Shown one piece after another: positions 9,399-17,454 of a stretch of 64,000 bases of DNA; position 1 is the first letter of the stretch, and every line of letters begins with the position of its first letter. The notes beneath the pieces are model-generated. The model was not told where the DNA came from. It ran no database searches and saw only the letters and a program-made list of their open reading frames with translations. The stretch is taken from assembly GCA_047636495.1 (NCBI GenBank), contig JBLILH010000007.1:1-64000 (forward strand), given 5' to 3'. The stretch is from Endobugula sp047636495 (GTDB lineage Bacteria > Pseudomonadota > Gammaproteobacteria > Pseudomonadales > Cellvibrionaceae). A program made the translations under genes and the position numbers.

Positions 9399-10535
9399 TT
9401 AACCGCTGTGGGTTAGTGTGCCTTGGGTGGTGAGCTGAATATTCCCCTCACTGTCAATCGTTCCGCTATGATCAATATCACCTTGTGCCACCAGCTGTAT
9501 ATTTGCGGTATCACTCCAGATATTACCGCTACTTTCGATGCGACCATCGACCGTCACTAGCACATCACCGGTACTTGCCCCTATATTACCTGCATGGCGT
9601 ACCCCCACACCATCTTGGGTACCCACTAGAGTGATTTTACCGGCATACATCCCGCCAAGTTGCGCCACATCAATGGCATACGCTGGCGTAGTGCCACCTG
9701 AGGAAGCGATTTTAGAGATTTGTGAATGATCAGCCGCGACTTCATTATTCCCTGTAGTCACACTGAGATCATTCGCCCAAATACCCGCATTGACCTGAAC
9801 ACTTTGCGCAATTAAATCGGTGAAGTCGGTGGTACTGGCATCAAAACCTTGATTACCTGCAATTGTAATCACCCCCCCTTCAACACGATAGCCCTCCAAA
9901 TTGCCACCATTTATAATAGGTGTGCCGGTGGTTAGGGTTGCGCGGTGAGAATTGATAAAACCACAGTCCGAGCAAGAGATGCCCGCAGGGTTAGCAATGA
10001 TCACTTCGGCACGTTGACCAGCAACTTCAATATAGCCATTGAGATAGCTGGGATTACTAGAGTTCACTTCATTTAAAATGACAGTGGCACTGCCAGTGGC
10101 CAACCACGGGTTGCCTTGCACCCAACCACCGAGCTGTGTTGATGTATTGGTACGTGAGTTATTCAGTATTGCACCCTGTCGATCAACATCAAATTGGGAA
10201 TAAGTATTACGTGATACGCCCGCTGCACTGGGCGTTTGAATATTGACTAACGGCACGCCATTAGGCGCAAGCAACACCGTTGCTTGTTGGTTACCGGGGG
10301 CTGATACATCCGCTACGATATCTGCCCACGAGGTCGTGGGTAAAAAAACACTGCCCAGCAATAAGCCTATACCCATACTTAGAGGAGACAGTATAGCTGT
10401 AGCACAAACCTTGGAGCCTCCACGCGGCGAACGTGAATTACCGGGTGATTTGCAGCGACTGTTTACTGTTTCAGCCACCGCCATGATAATGCCACGAGCC
10501 TTATTGAATATATGGCGATAACAGTGTTTATTCAT
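9399..10535 (-). CDS. cdiA: CdiA N-terminal part: extended signal peptide and TPS secretion domain, ended by premature TAA
   Basis: This is the 5' part of cdiA, 378 codons. Residues 1-26 match the extended signal peptide region of large two-partner secreted proteins (YRHIFNKARG, then AVAE). A hydrophobic core at about 50-67 and a likely cleavage after SWA (71) follow. Residues 72-330 form the TPS (haemagglutination activity) domain recognised by CdiB, with the conserved ANPAGI and CGFIN segment at about 181-195. The stop at codon 379 lies in GGT TAA ATG, and the next frame codon starts the long downstream part. A single C to T change in a CAA codon would give this stop. As it stands, the product would be a secreted TPS domain with no fibre or toxin. 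About 100 bases separate it from cdiC upstream. Confidence 0.85.
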   Translation of the reverse strand: MNKHCYRHIFNKARGIIMAVAETVNSRCKSPGNSRSPRGGSKVCATAILSPLSMGIGLLLGSVFLPTTSWADIVADVSAPGNQQATVLLAPNGVPLVNIQTPSAAGVSRNTYSQFDVDRQGAILNNSRTNTSTQLGGWVQGNPWLATGSATVILNEVNSSNPSYLNGYIEVAGQRAEVIIANPAGISCSDCGFINSHRATLTTGTPIINGGNLEGYRVEGGVITIAGNQGFDASTTDFTDLIAQSVQVNAGIWANDLSVTTGNNEVAADHSQISKIASSGGTTPAYAIDVAQLGGMYAGKITLVGTQDGVGVRHAGNIGASTGDVLVTVDGRIESSGNIWSDTANIQLVAQGDIDHSGTIDSEGNIQLTTQGTLTHSG

Positions 10536-10633
10536 GGATGGTCTCCGTGGCGTTTTTTAACAGTATGTTTTGCGTGATTTTTTGAGATGCTTTCCGATAT
10601 CTTTTTGATATGGTTTTTAAATAACCTGTAAAG

Positions 10634-11170
10634 TCATAGTCGGTCAACTGGCCCTGCTAATGGGTGCGCTTGCTTCCAAAGATGTCGCTCTTGTGGCGAA
10701 ACAAGATCGCCAAAAAAGTACTGCACTCGTCGACCGCGTTCTTTCGCACGATGATATAAACTACGCGCACAGGTACTAGGTGCTAACTGCCCACCTAAAA
10801 ACCGCTTCATTTTTTTGGTGTGGCCGAAGGGCGATACCCAATCAACAATCCAAATACGATCGCCACTTCGCCAATCTTCCGGCGTCATTAACAACTGGTG
10901 CGTACTCAAATATCGAGCCTCTGCCTCAGAACTCATATTGGCCCACGAGACAAAAAATACCGGTTTGCTCGCTTCAAAAGCGAGGATAAATTGCATATTT
11001 TTTATCGCAGGCAGTAGTGCTGCCGACAAGGTATGTAAAGGTAAATTGCGATGATTTTCTGAATTCATCCATAACCAAACTGCACTGCCTAGCACTTCAG
11101 CCTCTGTCCATTGTTGTTCGACGAAGTGAGGCGCAATAACATCCATCTTGAGAGAATCAAAATACATCAT
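10634..11170 (-). CDS. cdiC: Toxin-activating lysine acyltransferase, HlyC family (CdiC)
   Basis: The 178-residue protein follows the HlyC pattern along its whole length: EVLGSAVWLWMNSENHRNLPL near residues 25-45, SWANMSSEAEARYL near 74-87, and DWRSGDRIWIVDWVSPFG near 98-114. The His at about 40 and Asp at about 109 match the catalytic His and Asp of HlyC. HlyC enzymes move an acyl chain from acyl carrier protein to lysines of a protoxin in the cytosol. Here the position between cdiB and cdiA marks the cdiBCAI operon type, and CdiA is the expected substrate. It starts two bases after the cdiB stop, so translation is probably coupled. The gene is intact. Two adjacent ATG codons make the exact start uncertain by one residue. 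Confidence 0.85.
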   Translation of the reverse strand: MMYFDSLKMDVIAPHFVEQQWTEAEVLGSAVWLWMNSENHRNLPLHTLSAALLPAIKNMQFILAFEASKPVFFVSWANMSSEAEARYLSTHQLLMTPEDWRSGDRIWIVDWVSPFGHTKKMKRFLGGQLAPSTCARSLYHRAKERGRRVQYFFGDLVSPQERHLWKQAHPLAGPVDRL

Positions 11171-11172
11171 TG

Positions 11173-13017
11173 CTAAAAACCCCAGTTGATAGTGGCGTTA
11201 ACCACGTAGCTATCATCACTAAAACCATCAGGTTCATTTATGGGAGCAGCGACAGAAATATCGTAGCTCAACGAGCTGATACTTCCCTTAATCCCCAAGG
11301 CCGAGCCGCTAAGATGTTTAGCAATTAAGTTGGCCGCACTTTGGCCGTTCACTTCACCATAATCAATGCCCAAGTAAACAGCATGGGAAGAGTGCCCTAA
11401 TTGTAGTGAGAGGTCATTGCTGATTGTCCAACCGCGATCACCCGCTAAGGTTCTTTCGCCATTAAAACCGCGCACACTGTAACGACTACCAATTGAAAAA
11501 CGATCTTGTGGAACTAACGGTGTATGATTCCATTGCGTATTGACTTGGCCACGGTAAGTGAACGACTGACCCCATAAATTAAAGGGAGCATTTACACCCA
11601 AATCAACGTCAACAATAGCGGGCTGCGAGGTGCCTTCGTTGAAATTTTCTTCTGGTGCAGCGAGTGAACCAAACGCACCCGTGCCTCGTCGATACCGCAG
11701 TTCGGCATCGAAGGTAGCGCGATCGACATAGGCTTTATGATGCAAGCCCATTTCCCAACCTGCCATACGTCGCCGCTGCACTTCTACTTCGGTATCGTTA
11801 ATATAATTTTTAGAAGAGCGGCGCCACCAACCTAATGACCAACGGGTCTTATGTTTGGCATCACGATAGATATAGCGGGAGACTGTAAAGTTAATATTGT
11901 CACTTTCACCGCGATAGACAAAATTTTGTGTGGCGCCCACAATCGTCTGATGATAATTATTATTGCTGGCCGTCAAACTTAGCAAGTTGTAACCGAAAGG
12001 AATAGAATAATGCAGTGTATTACCCCGCGTACCGCGTGGACCACTGATACCGCCGCCCAGATCATTATTCACACTCAAATAAAACAGATCATTTAGCCCC
12101 AAGGGGTTATCGTAAGAGAAGGTGAAAGCACCTTGATTCTTCCCCGTACTTTCCGACCCAGAATTATCCAGTGACAAATTCCACCGAAACGGCCTGCCTT
12201 GCGCCCAAACAACGACCAAATCACTGTCACCGGGACGAGCATCCGGTGCATTAGAAGGTACTATTTGGATGTCGGCCTCGGCGGTAGGTACTCGCTTGAG
12301 ATTTTCTAGCCCTTGCTCAATATCCCGTAAGTAGAGCCGCTGATCGTAGCGGCTAGGCAGAGCATTCCACAGTGCAGTGGGTGAAGTATCCGTAGAAGCG
12401 TCGTCGATTAATGAATCGCTAAAGCGTACTTCGCGAATACGCCCCGGTATTACCGTAAGGACTAATTCACCTTTAGTTAAATCTTGTGGTGCTGCTAATA
12501 CACTTGTAGTGATATATCCTTCGGCGATAATCGCGTTTTGTACGCGTTTCATAACAGTATTAACACCCACACTCCCCAAACAACGACCTATCGGCGTATC
12601 AAGTATCTGAACATTTACATTGGTATTGGTATCTGTATCGACGGTATTAACATCAATATAATTAGCCGCCCGAGCTGCCCATAAAAACGGATGCTGTAAA
12701 AGCACTTTCCCTTCAGTATCTAGTGCTTGCAAGGTGAGCTTATCGATCTGAAAGCAGGGTGATTCTTGTTCAGGCAATCTCTGGTTAAAACTGTCATTGA
12801 GCGTTGCTTGAAGACGAACATCTGGCTGCGAACTATTTTGTTCCAACAGCTGCTTTTCTCGCTCTTGCTGACGGCGCAACTCCGTACTCGGATCAGGCTG
12901 CGCGATGGCAAATTCCAACGGAAAACACAACAGAGATACAAGTATCACACGTATAGTGAGGGAAAACGGGGCTGGCATATACTTAGAAAGCGTTACAACT
13001 AATGACATCAAGTCCAT
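11173..13017 (-). CDS. cdiB: CdiB two-partner secretion outer-membrane transporter
   Basis: This is a 614-residue TpsB/Omp85-type transporter. A hydrophobic segment near residues 20-38 ending in AIAQ looks like a signal peptide and is followed by a charged helix (RRQQEREKQLLEQ). The POTRA-type domain spans about residues 80-240. The C-terminal half is a 16-strand barrel with the conserved YSVRGFNGERTL loop-6 motif near residue 510 and a final strand ending in Phe (NATINWGF). It should sit in the outer membrane and export CdiA through its TPS domain. It is the first gene of the operon, and cdiC follows at two bases. The in-frame start is near a GAGATAA sequence. The gene is full length with no lesion, in contrast to cdiA. 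Confidence 0.9.
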   Translation of the reverse strand: MDLMSLVVTLSKYMPAPFSLTIRVILVSLLCFPLEFAIAQPDPSTELRRQQEREKQLLEQNSSQPDVRLQATLNDSFNQRLPEQESPCFQIDKLTLQALDTEGKVLLQHPFLWAARAANYIDVNTVDTDTNTNVNVQILDTPIGRCLGSVGVNTVMKRVQNAIIAEGYITTSVLAAPQDLTKGELVLTVIPGRIREVRFSDSLIDDASTDTSPTALWNALPSRYDQRLYLRDIEQGLENLKRVPTAEADIQIVPSNAPDARPGDSDLVVVWAQGRPFRWNLSLDNSGSESTGKNQGAFTFSYDNPLGLNDLFYLSVNNDLGGGISGPRGTRGNTLHYSIPFGYNLLSLTASNNNYHQTIVGATQNFVYRGESDNINFTVSRYIYRDAKHKTRWSLGWWRRSSKNYINDTEVEVQRRRMAGWEMGLHHKAYVDRATFDAELRYRRGTGAFGSLAAPEENFNEGTSQPAIVDVDLGVNAPFNLWGQSFTYRGQVNTQWNHTPLVPQDRFSIGSRYSVRGFNGERTLAGDRGWTISNDLSLQLGHSSHAVYLGIDYGEVNGQSAANLIAKHLSGSALGIKGSISSLSYDISVAAPINEPDGFSDDSYVVNATINWGF

Positions 13018-13041
13018 TTATCTCATCAAAAAATAGTTAAG

Positions 13042-13055
13042 CAAGGGAGCCCTTG
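13042..13055. repeat. Short inverted repeat in the cdiB leader
   Basis: CAAGGG-AG-CCCTTG, a perfect 6+6 palindrome with two central bases, about 25 bases before the cdiB ATG. It could be an operator or a leader hairpin for the cdi operon; no regulator is assigned. Confidence 0.3.
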
Positions 13056-13090
13056 TTGCAAATTTAAGCGCCAACTAACAGGCATGGGAT

Positions 13091-13099
13091 TTTATAGCA
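13091..13099 (-). promoter_or_regulatory. Candidate extended -10 promoter of the cdi operon
   Basis: On the minus strand TGCTATAAAAT resembles an extended -10 element (TGnTATAAT), about 75 bases upstream of cdiB. No good -35 box is visible at the expected spacing, which is usual for extended -10 promoters. Confidence 0.35.
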
Positions 13100-13305
13100 A
13101 AAAACAAGGAAAATGACCTTAGTTTACAACACGCATTTTATCAAAGATCTGGATGATTTAATTTTATTTTTGTGACGCACTTATCAAAAACTGAAACCAA
13201 TTAAATCAATTTGTGTTTTTTGGTGACAAAAATAGGGAGTATAGATAACCCTATGCATCTGCCCGTTTACAATCACGACACTGGCAACTCTACACAACCA
13301 AAAAC

Positions 13306-13679
13306 TTACTTTTTCTTCTTCTCCACTATATCCCAAGCACACATAATCTTCTTAAACTCAATCTCAGCCTGTTTACGCCTTTTTCCTGTAAACTGCGCGA
13401 ACTTATCGGGGTGGTACATGGCTGACAAGGTGCGCTTGGCTTTTTTACATTCGGCTAGTGTTGCGCTTTGATCGACCCTAGCACTTCGCAAGCCTCTGCA
13501 AAAGTACGCGGCATGATGGATTCATTATTGGTTGATTGCTGGCTTGAGCCAGATTTTTTATTCTTTTTCTGCTCGGCTTCCTCACGCCGCCGCTAAAGAT
13601 CTTCTTTGGCTCGGCGAAAACGCTCTTCGGCTTCTTGGTTGTCGCCGCGTAGCTTGTTAAACGTTAAGTATTTTGGCAC
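13306..13679 (-). pseudogene. Broken J-domain (DnaJ-like) protein gene
   Basis: The reading frame can be rebuilt from a GTG at 13679 as PKYLTFNKLRGDNQEAEERF followed by KEDL, a stop (TAG at 13593-13595, one change from CAG), then a Lys-rich linker. After TFAEACEVLG a one-base loss in the GGG run near 13476-13478 shifts the frame into VDQSATLAECKKAKR. The end holds the J-domain core with the HPD motif (SAMYHPDKF) and a helix to the stop at 13306. J-domain proteins stimulate Hsp70 ATPase. Two independent lesions make it a pseudogene; the rest of the sequence is well preserved, so the loss is recent. Confidence 0.75.
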
Positions 13680-13849
13680 TATTGATTCTATGTATATCTG
13701 CAATAAATCAAGATTAAAGCAAAAAAATCATAAAATCTAGGAAAGGATAGACATGAGGAAAAATAGATTAATTTTTCATTAGCGGGTGAATAACAATGGC
13801 GCGAAAGTCATTATTTTGAATGAGATATGAGGTATTTATTTTTGAGATC

Positions 13850-13864
13850 GCCCCCTACGGGGGC
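13850..13864. repeat. GC hairpin downstream of fic
   Basis: GCCCCC-TAC-GGGGGC, a perfect 6-bp stem with a three-base loop, about 60 bases past the fic stop. It has no adjoining T tract on the minus strand, so it is a weak terminator candidate or a 3'-end stabilising hairpin. Confidence 0.35.
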
Positions 13865-13921
13865 AAAGAATTTGCCATCAAAAAAATAAACAGGTGGTTG
13901 GTGGGGGTCGCCGATAGGGGA

Positions 13922-14920
13922 CTACTGTATATGCGGCTGAATTTTCTTGAAGAAATAATAGCCTTTGTCTTTTTCTGTTTCACCGCCATTAGGGGCGAGG
14001 AGAGATAAATACTCAATAGCCCAACGTTTAACATTTTTTGCTAAAAATTGCTCAAATGGCACTTCGTCCTTTTGCTTTCTCGCTTGGTTAAGTGCATCAA
14101 AATATACTGTTCTATCTTCTTCTTCGGGAGAAAAAATAGTCAATGGATAACCATTTTGCAGCAAAATAAGGTTCATTACCAAGCGACAAGTTCTTCCATT
14201 ACCGTCAATAAAGGGGTGAATATTGACCAGCTTCGAATGCATTTGTGCAGCCAGTTGTACGGGGTGTAGCTGGTCTTTATTTTTCTCATAGAAGAACAAT
14301 AGATCTTCCATCATTTTGGGAACAATATAAGGCTCGGGGAAAATAATATCTGTACCACTGATACCCACAACAACGCCGCGATAAACACCTGCATTTTGAC
14401 GATCTATACCCTGTAAAATCAACGAGTGAATTAGTTTAATATTGCGCTCATTGAGCGGTTCTTGATTGGTGACTACATCGCGTACAAAGCCAATCGCTTC
14501 ATGGTGATTTATCGCCTCAAGATGTTCCTTCATTGATTTATTTCTAACTGTCAGTCCTTCGTTAATAACAAAGCTGGTTTCTTGTAATGTCAGTGTATTA
14601 CCTTCAATACGGTTAGAAGCATAGGTGTATTCTGTATCAAATACCTCTTGGAGATTAAGCATTTGAGAGGTATTGAATGGGCGGAAGCTATCCAAGCATC
14701 GCTTGAGATCAGAGAGCTGATCGTATAGCGCATCTATATCATCTGTTTCGGGATAAACCTTCAGCAGGTCTACAGGTGAATGATTGGTATCCATTAGCTT
14801 CATGGCTGAAGAAATAAAATGCTCTTTTATACTGATAAGCTCCTGCTTCTCCTCAGGAGATGTGGGTATCAGTAAGTCGGGGCTATGTGTGTTATTTTTC
14901 ATCATTATATTTTCACGCAC
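13922..14920 (-). CDS. Fic family protein (adenylyltransferase-type)
   Basis: A 332-residue intact Fic protein. The Fic core motif HPFIDGNGRTCR (about residues 238-249) has the catalytic His, the anion-binding Gly-Asn-Gly and the Arg. An N-terminal inhibitory helix of the S/TxxxE type is present (SNRIEGN near residue 97), placing it among Fic proteins whose AMP-transfer is self-restrained. A helical N-terminal domain precedes it and a helical tail follows. Fic enzymes move AMP or related groups onto Ser/Thr/Tyr hydroxyls; the target here is unknown. The first in-frame start is a GTG at 14920; the ATG pair at 14905/14902 is an alternative. No antitoxin gene is adjacent. It stands alone between two decayed regions. 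Confidence 0.85.
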   Translation of the reverse strand: MRENIMMKNNTHSPDLLIPTSPEEKQELISIKEHFISSAMKLMDTNHSPVDLLKVYPETDDIDALYDQLSDLKRCLDSFRPFNTSQMLNLQEVFDTEYTYASNRIEGNTLTLQETSFVINEGLTVRNKSMKEHLEAINHHEAIGFVRDVVTNQEPLNERNIKLIHSLILQGIDRQNAGVYRGVVVGISGTDIIFPEPYIVPKMMEDLLFFYEKNKDQLHPVQLAAQMHSKLVNIHPFIDGNGRTCRLVMNLILLQNGYPLTIFSPEEEDRTVYFDALNQARKQKDEVPFEQFLAKNVKRWAIEYLSLLAPNGGETEKDKGYYFFKKIQPHIQ

Positions 14921-15027
14921 TTCTTCACGAAATTAACAGAGTAATAACACCATTCTACTGAAAACTGAGCAAAATCAATACTTTTGATTATTACCATGGC
15001 TTTCTGGTCATTGCTTGAGACAAAAAA

Positions 15028-15044
15028 GGGGCTATTTCGCCCCC
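15028..15044 (-). terminator. Rho-independent terminator behind a lost gene
   Basis: GGGGC-TATTTC-GCCCC forms a short strong stem, and on the minus strand it is followed by six T. It sits just past the TAA at 15048-15050 of the gene fragment to its right and so marks the 3' end of that former gene. Confidence 0.6.
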
Positions 15045-15047
15045 TGA

Positions 15048-15145
15048 TTATTCAGCCCTTGTTTGTCTTCTGCGAATCATTTGAATAAATTCATCTTCTT
15101 TCTCAATAGAGATCCCTTGTCGGCCTGACTTATAAGCGGCTACCC
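15048..15145 (-). pseudogene. 3' fragment of a small gene cut by the IS21-like element
   Basis: Read on the minus strand, the open frame encodes AYKSGRQGISIEKEDEFIQM and a basic tail (RRRQTRAE), then TAA, and is followed by its own terminator. Upstream the similarity to coding sequence stops near the probable left end of the IS21-like remnant. The family is not recognised; the charged tail could belong to a small DNA-binding or antitoxin-like protein, but this is speculation. Confidence 0.4.
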
Positions 15146-15161
15146 CTGTGGTTCACCCTCC

Positions 15162-16089
15162 TGTTAAGCGACAACTGGAATGGCCGGTTTTCTGATAATG
15201 TAGCTGTCTTTATTTTCTCCTAATTTTCGGAATATGAATGACAGCTAAGAAGACACAGGTCACTCTCTACATGAACACACGTAATCAAGGTCACTCTCAA
15301 GTTAAAGCGGCGGCACTTGCCGGCATTCACGAACGCACGGCTCGTCGCATTGGCACTCAGCCCAGGCTAATCACATTCCTTCAACACCACGGTCTTACAG
15401 TACTCGCAAGGGTCCATTAATCGATGTTTGGGAAAGCGAGATCAAGCCAATGCTTGAAGAGCCGCCTGGTCTGCTCCCTATCACCCTGATTGAGTATTTA
15501 CAGGACAAGTATCCCGGACAATACGATAAGGCACTCCGTACCTTGCAGCGTCGCATCAAACAGTGGCATGCGCTTTATGGCAGCGATCAGGAGGTCATGT
15601 TCCGACAGCAGCAACCCGGACAGCAGGCGTTGGTGGATTTTACGGTCTTTAAAGGCTTGGTCATTCTCATTGCTGGTATTACGCTGAACTTCCGTCTGTT
15701 CCATTTTCGTTTGGCCTACAGTAAATGGAGCTACTTGAAATTCGTTCAGGAAGGCGAGAGTTATACCGCTCTAGCGGAGGGTACGAGCGAGTCACTGAAG
15801 CGATTAGGTGCAGTCCCTAAAGAGCTACGCACGGACAGTCTTTCAGCGGCATTTCGGAATTTGACGACTGACGAAGCAGCCGATATTACTCAACGCTATC
15901 AGGCCTTTTGTTGTCATTATGGGCTAGCTCCCACTCGAAACAACGTGGGCAAGCCCATGAAAATGGAGCGAGTGAGTCACCCCACGGCCACCTCAAACGG
16001 CGTATTACGCAGCAGCTACAAATGGACTCCCCTAAGGTGAGTGATCACCGTTATCACTTTGATTCTATTGACGACTTCCAGTATTTTAT
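15162..16089 (+). mobile_element. Degenerate IS21-family remnant (left part only)
   Basis: Contains a decayed istA. The left end is placed tentatively at TGTTAAGCGACAACTGG, because IS21 elements begin with TGT. The right part with istB is missing: the ISL3-type element interrupts istA at 16090, and chromosomal yicC follows directly after it. The right side has therefore been deleted or rearranged. Confidence 0.55.
15238..16089 (+). pseudogene. istA: IS21 transposase istA, frameshifted and truncated
   Basis: The N-terminal helix-turn-helix part (QGHSQVKAAALAGIHERTAR) is readable from the ATG at 15238. A frame change near 15400 leads to RKGPLIDVWESEIKPMLEEPPG and the DDE-type catalytic region (QQALVDFTVFKG, then PKELRTDSLSAAF). 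A second frame change near 15950 gives the signature GQAHENGASESPHGHLKRR. The frame is cut by the inverted repeat of the following element after DDFQYFM. istA normally works with the ATPase IstB, which is absent. The element cannot transpose. Confidence 0.8.
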
Positions 16090-17434
16090 GGCTCTTCTCC
16101 GCTTTTGTGAGGTAAAAAAGATGCCAAGACTCGCGGAGCCTGTTGAACTATAAGGCTTCTCACAACTTTATAGGTAACAAGCACTTGAACCTTAGCATCT
16201 CCAGCCAAATACTGAGCCTTCCTGGCCAGCGTGTCAAACAAGTTCAGCATGATGTAGATCGCCAGCGCCTCCCCATCACCTGTACCCGAGATCGTCGTTT
16301 TCGAGTGCTTGACCCAACCAATAATAGCCCGCCAGCATTAACTGCTATCGGCGCAGAACGATTCGTGATCTGCCTCTTTGTGGGTGGGTTTGTCATCTGG
16401 AAATTGAATTAGTACAGGTGGTATCAAGTACTGGCAGACGATTACTAGAGGCGGCTGACTTTGTTGATAAAGGCAGTCGATACACTGCACGTTTCTGCCG
16501 GATGGTCAGCGGCTTATGTCGCCACATGAGTATTAGTACCGTGGCTCGGCATTTAAAACTACGGTGGAAAACGGTGAAGAATATGGATAAAGCTTATCTC
16601 GAAACCACCTTGCCAGTACTTGATCCGAGCCAGTTGAAAGGCCTCAAATATCTGGGGGTTGATGAAGTGGCGAGGGCCAAAGGACACGACTATATTTCGG
16701 TGATTTAAGACATGGTGTCGGGGCATTTAATTGGGGTGGAAACGGGTCGTACCGCCGCGGTGTTTTCTACTTTCCTAAAATGCTTACCATCCGAAACCGC
16801 TGCTAATATAGAGGCTGTAGCGATGGATATGGGGCCGGCTTATCAAAAATCTGTTCGCGAGTCTTTGCCTAATGCCGTCATTGTGTTTGATCGCTTTCAT
16901 GTCATGCAAAATTACAGTAAGGCCATCGGCAACCCACGCAGAATCGAATACAGAAAAGCCAACAGAGCAGACAAGGAGCTGATGAAAGGAACTCATTACC
17001 TGTTATTAAAAAATGCCGACAAACTTAATGAAACACAAACTGAAAAGTTGCTCGATGATAACGCCAATTTAAATACACTCTATGTCCTTAAGGAGCAGTT
17101 ACAAGCTTTGTGGCAAGCTGAAACCATTGAGGATATGCAAGCCAGTTTGGAGCAATGGTGCCTCCTAGCCGATGAAACCAATATGCTGTATCTGAAAAAA
17201 TTTGCCGAGTCACTCAGAAGGCACCAAAAGGGTATTTGTAACTATGCAAAATACAAGCTAACCAGCGCTAGAATCGAGGCGGGTAATGTCAGCATTGGGA
17301 TGAGTCGAAAACGAGCAAGAGGCATCAAAGATACCGATTATTTCAAACGTAAAATACGGCAATCTTCAATACCAGATGATCAATCTATGTTCTATACAAC
17401 CCAATGATTTACCTCACGTAAGCGGAGAAGAGCC
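16090..17434 (+). mobile_element. ISL3-family insertion sequence with terminal inverted repeats
   Basis: The ends are inverted repeats: GGCTCTTCTCCGCTT, two variable bases, then GTGAGGTAAA at 16090, and the reverse complement ending at 17434. Length is about 1.35 kb with one transposase gene, typical for ISL3. The 8 bases outside each end (TATTTTAT on the left, TCCTGAAA on the right) do not match, so no target duplication remains. It lies inside istA of the IS21-like remnant on the left but abuts the yicC 3' end on the right. Confidence 0.8.
16143..17407 (+). pseudogene. ISL3-family transposase, frameshifted and with an internal stop
   Basis: The N-terminal part (SLPGQRVKQVQHDVDRQRL) shifts frame near 16340. 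The downstream frame reads RTIRDLPLCGWVCHLEIE, then YTARFCRMVSGLCRHMS and the conserved LGVDEVARAKGHDYISVI. There a TAA at 16706-16708 interrupts what would be VIYDMVSGHLIGV. The remaining 231 codons carry VAMDMGPAYQKSVRE and NAVIVFDRFHVMQNYSKA, the DDE core of ISL3 transposases, and end at the right inverted repeat. The C-terminal part is intact, but the gene as a whole cannot give a full-length enzyme. Confidence 0.8.
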
Positions 17435-17454
17435 TCCTGAAACACGCTGAAACA

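Noticed and set aside
7200..9400. Regularly spaced similar units suggesting a CRISPR or tandem DNA repeat
   Set aside because: The regularity is at protein level (FHA-1 motifs of about 20 residues with variable codons); the DNA is not repeated exactly and no spacers exist.
9399..9401. Stop-codon reassignment as explanation for the in-frame TAA
   Set aside because: TAA, TAG and TGA all serve as normal stops at the ends of intact core genes in the window.
15450..16040. Treating the pieces of istA as separate genes
   Set aside because: The pieces follow each other in the order of one IS21 transposase and are linked by frame changes.
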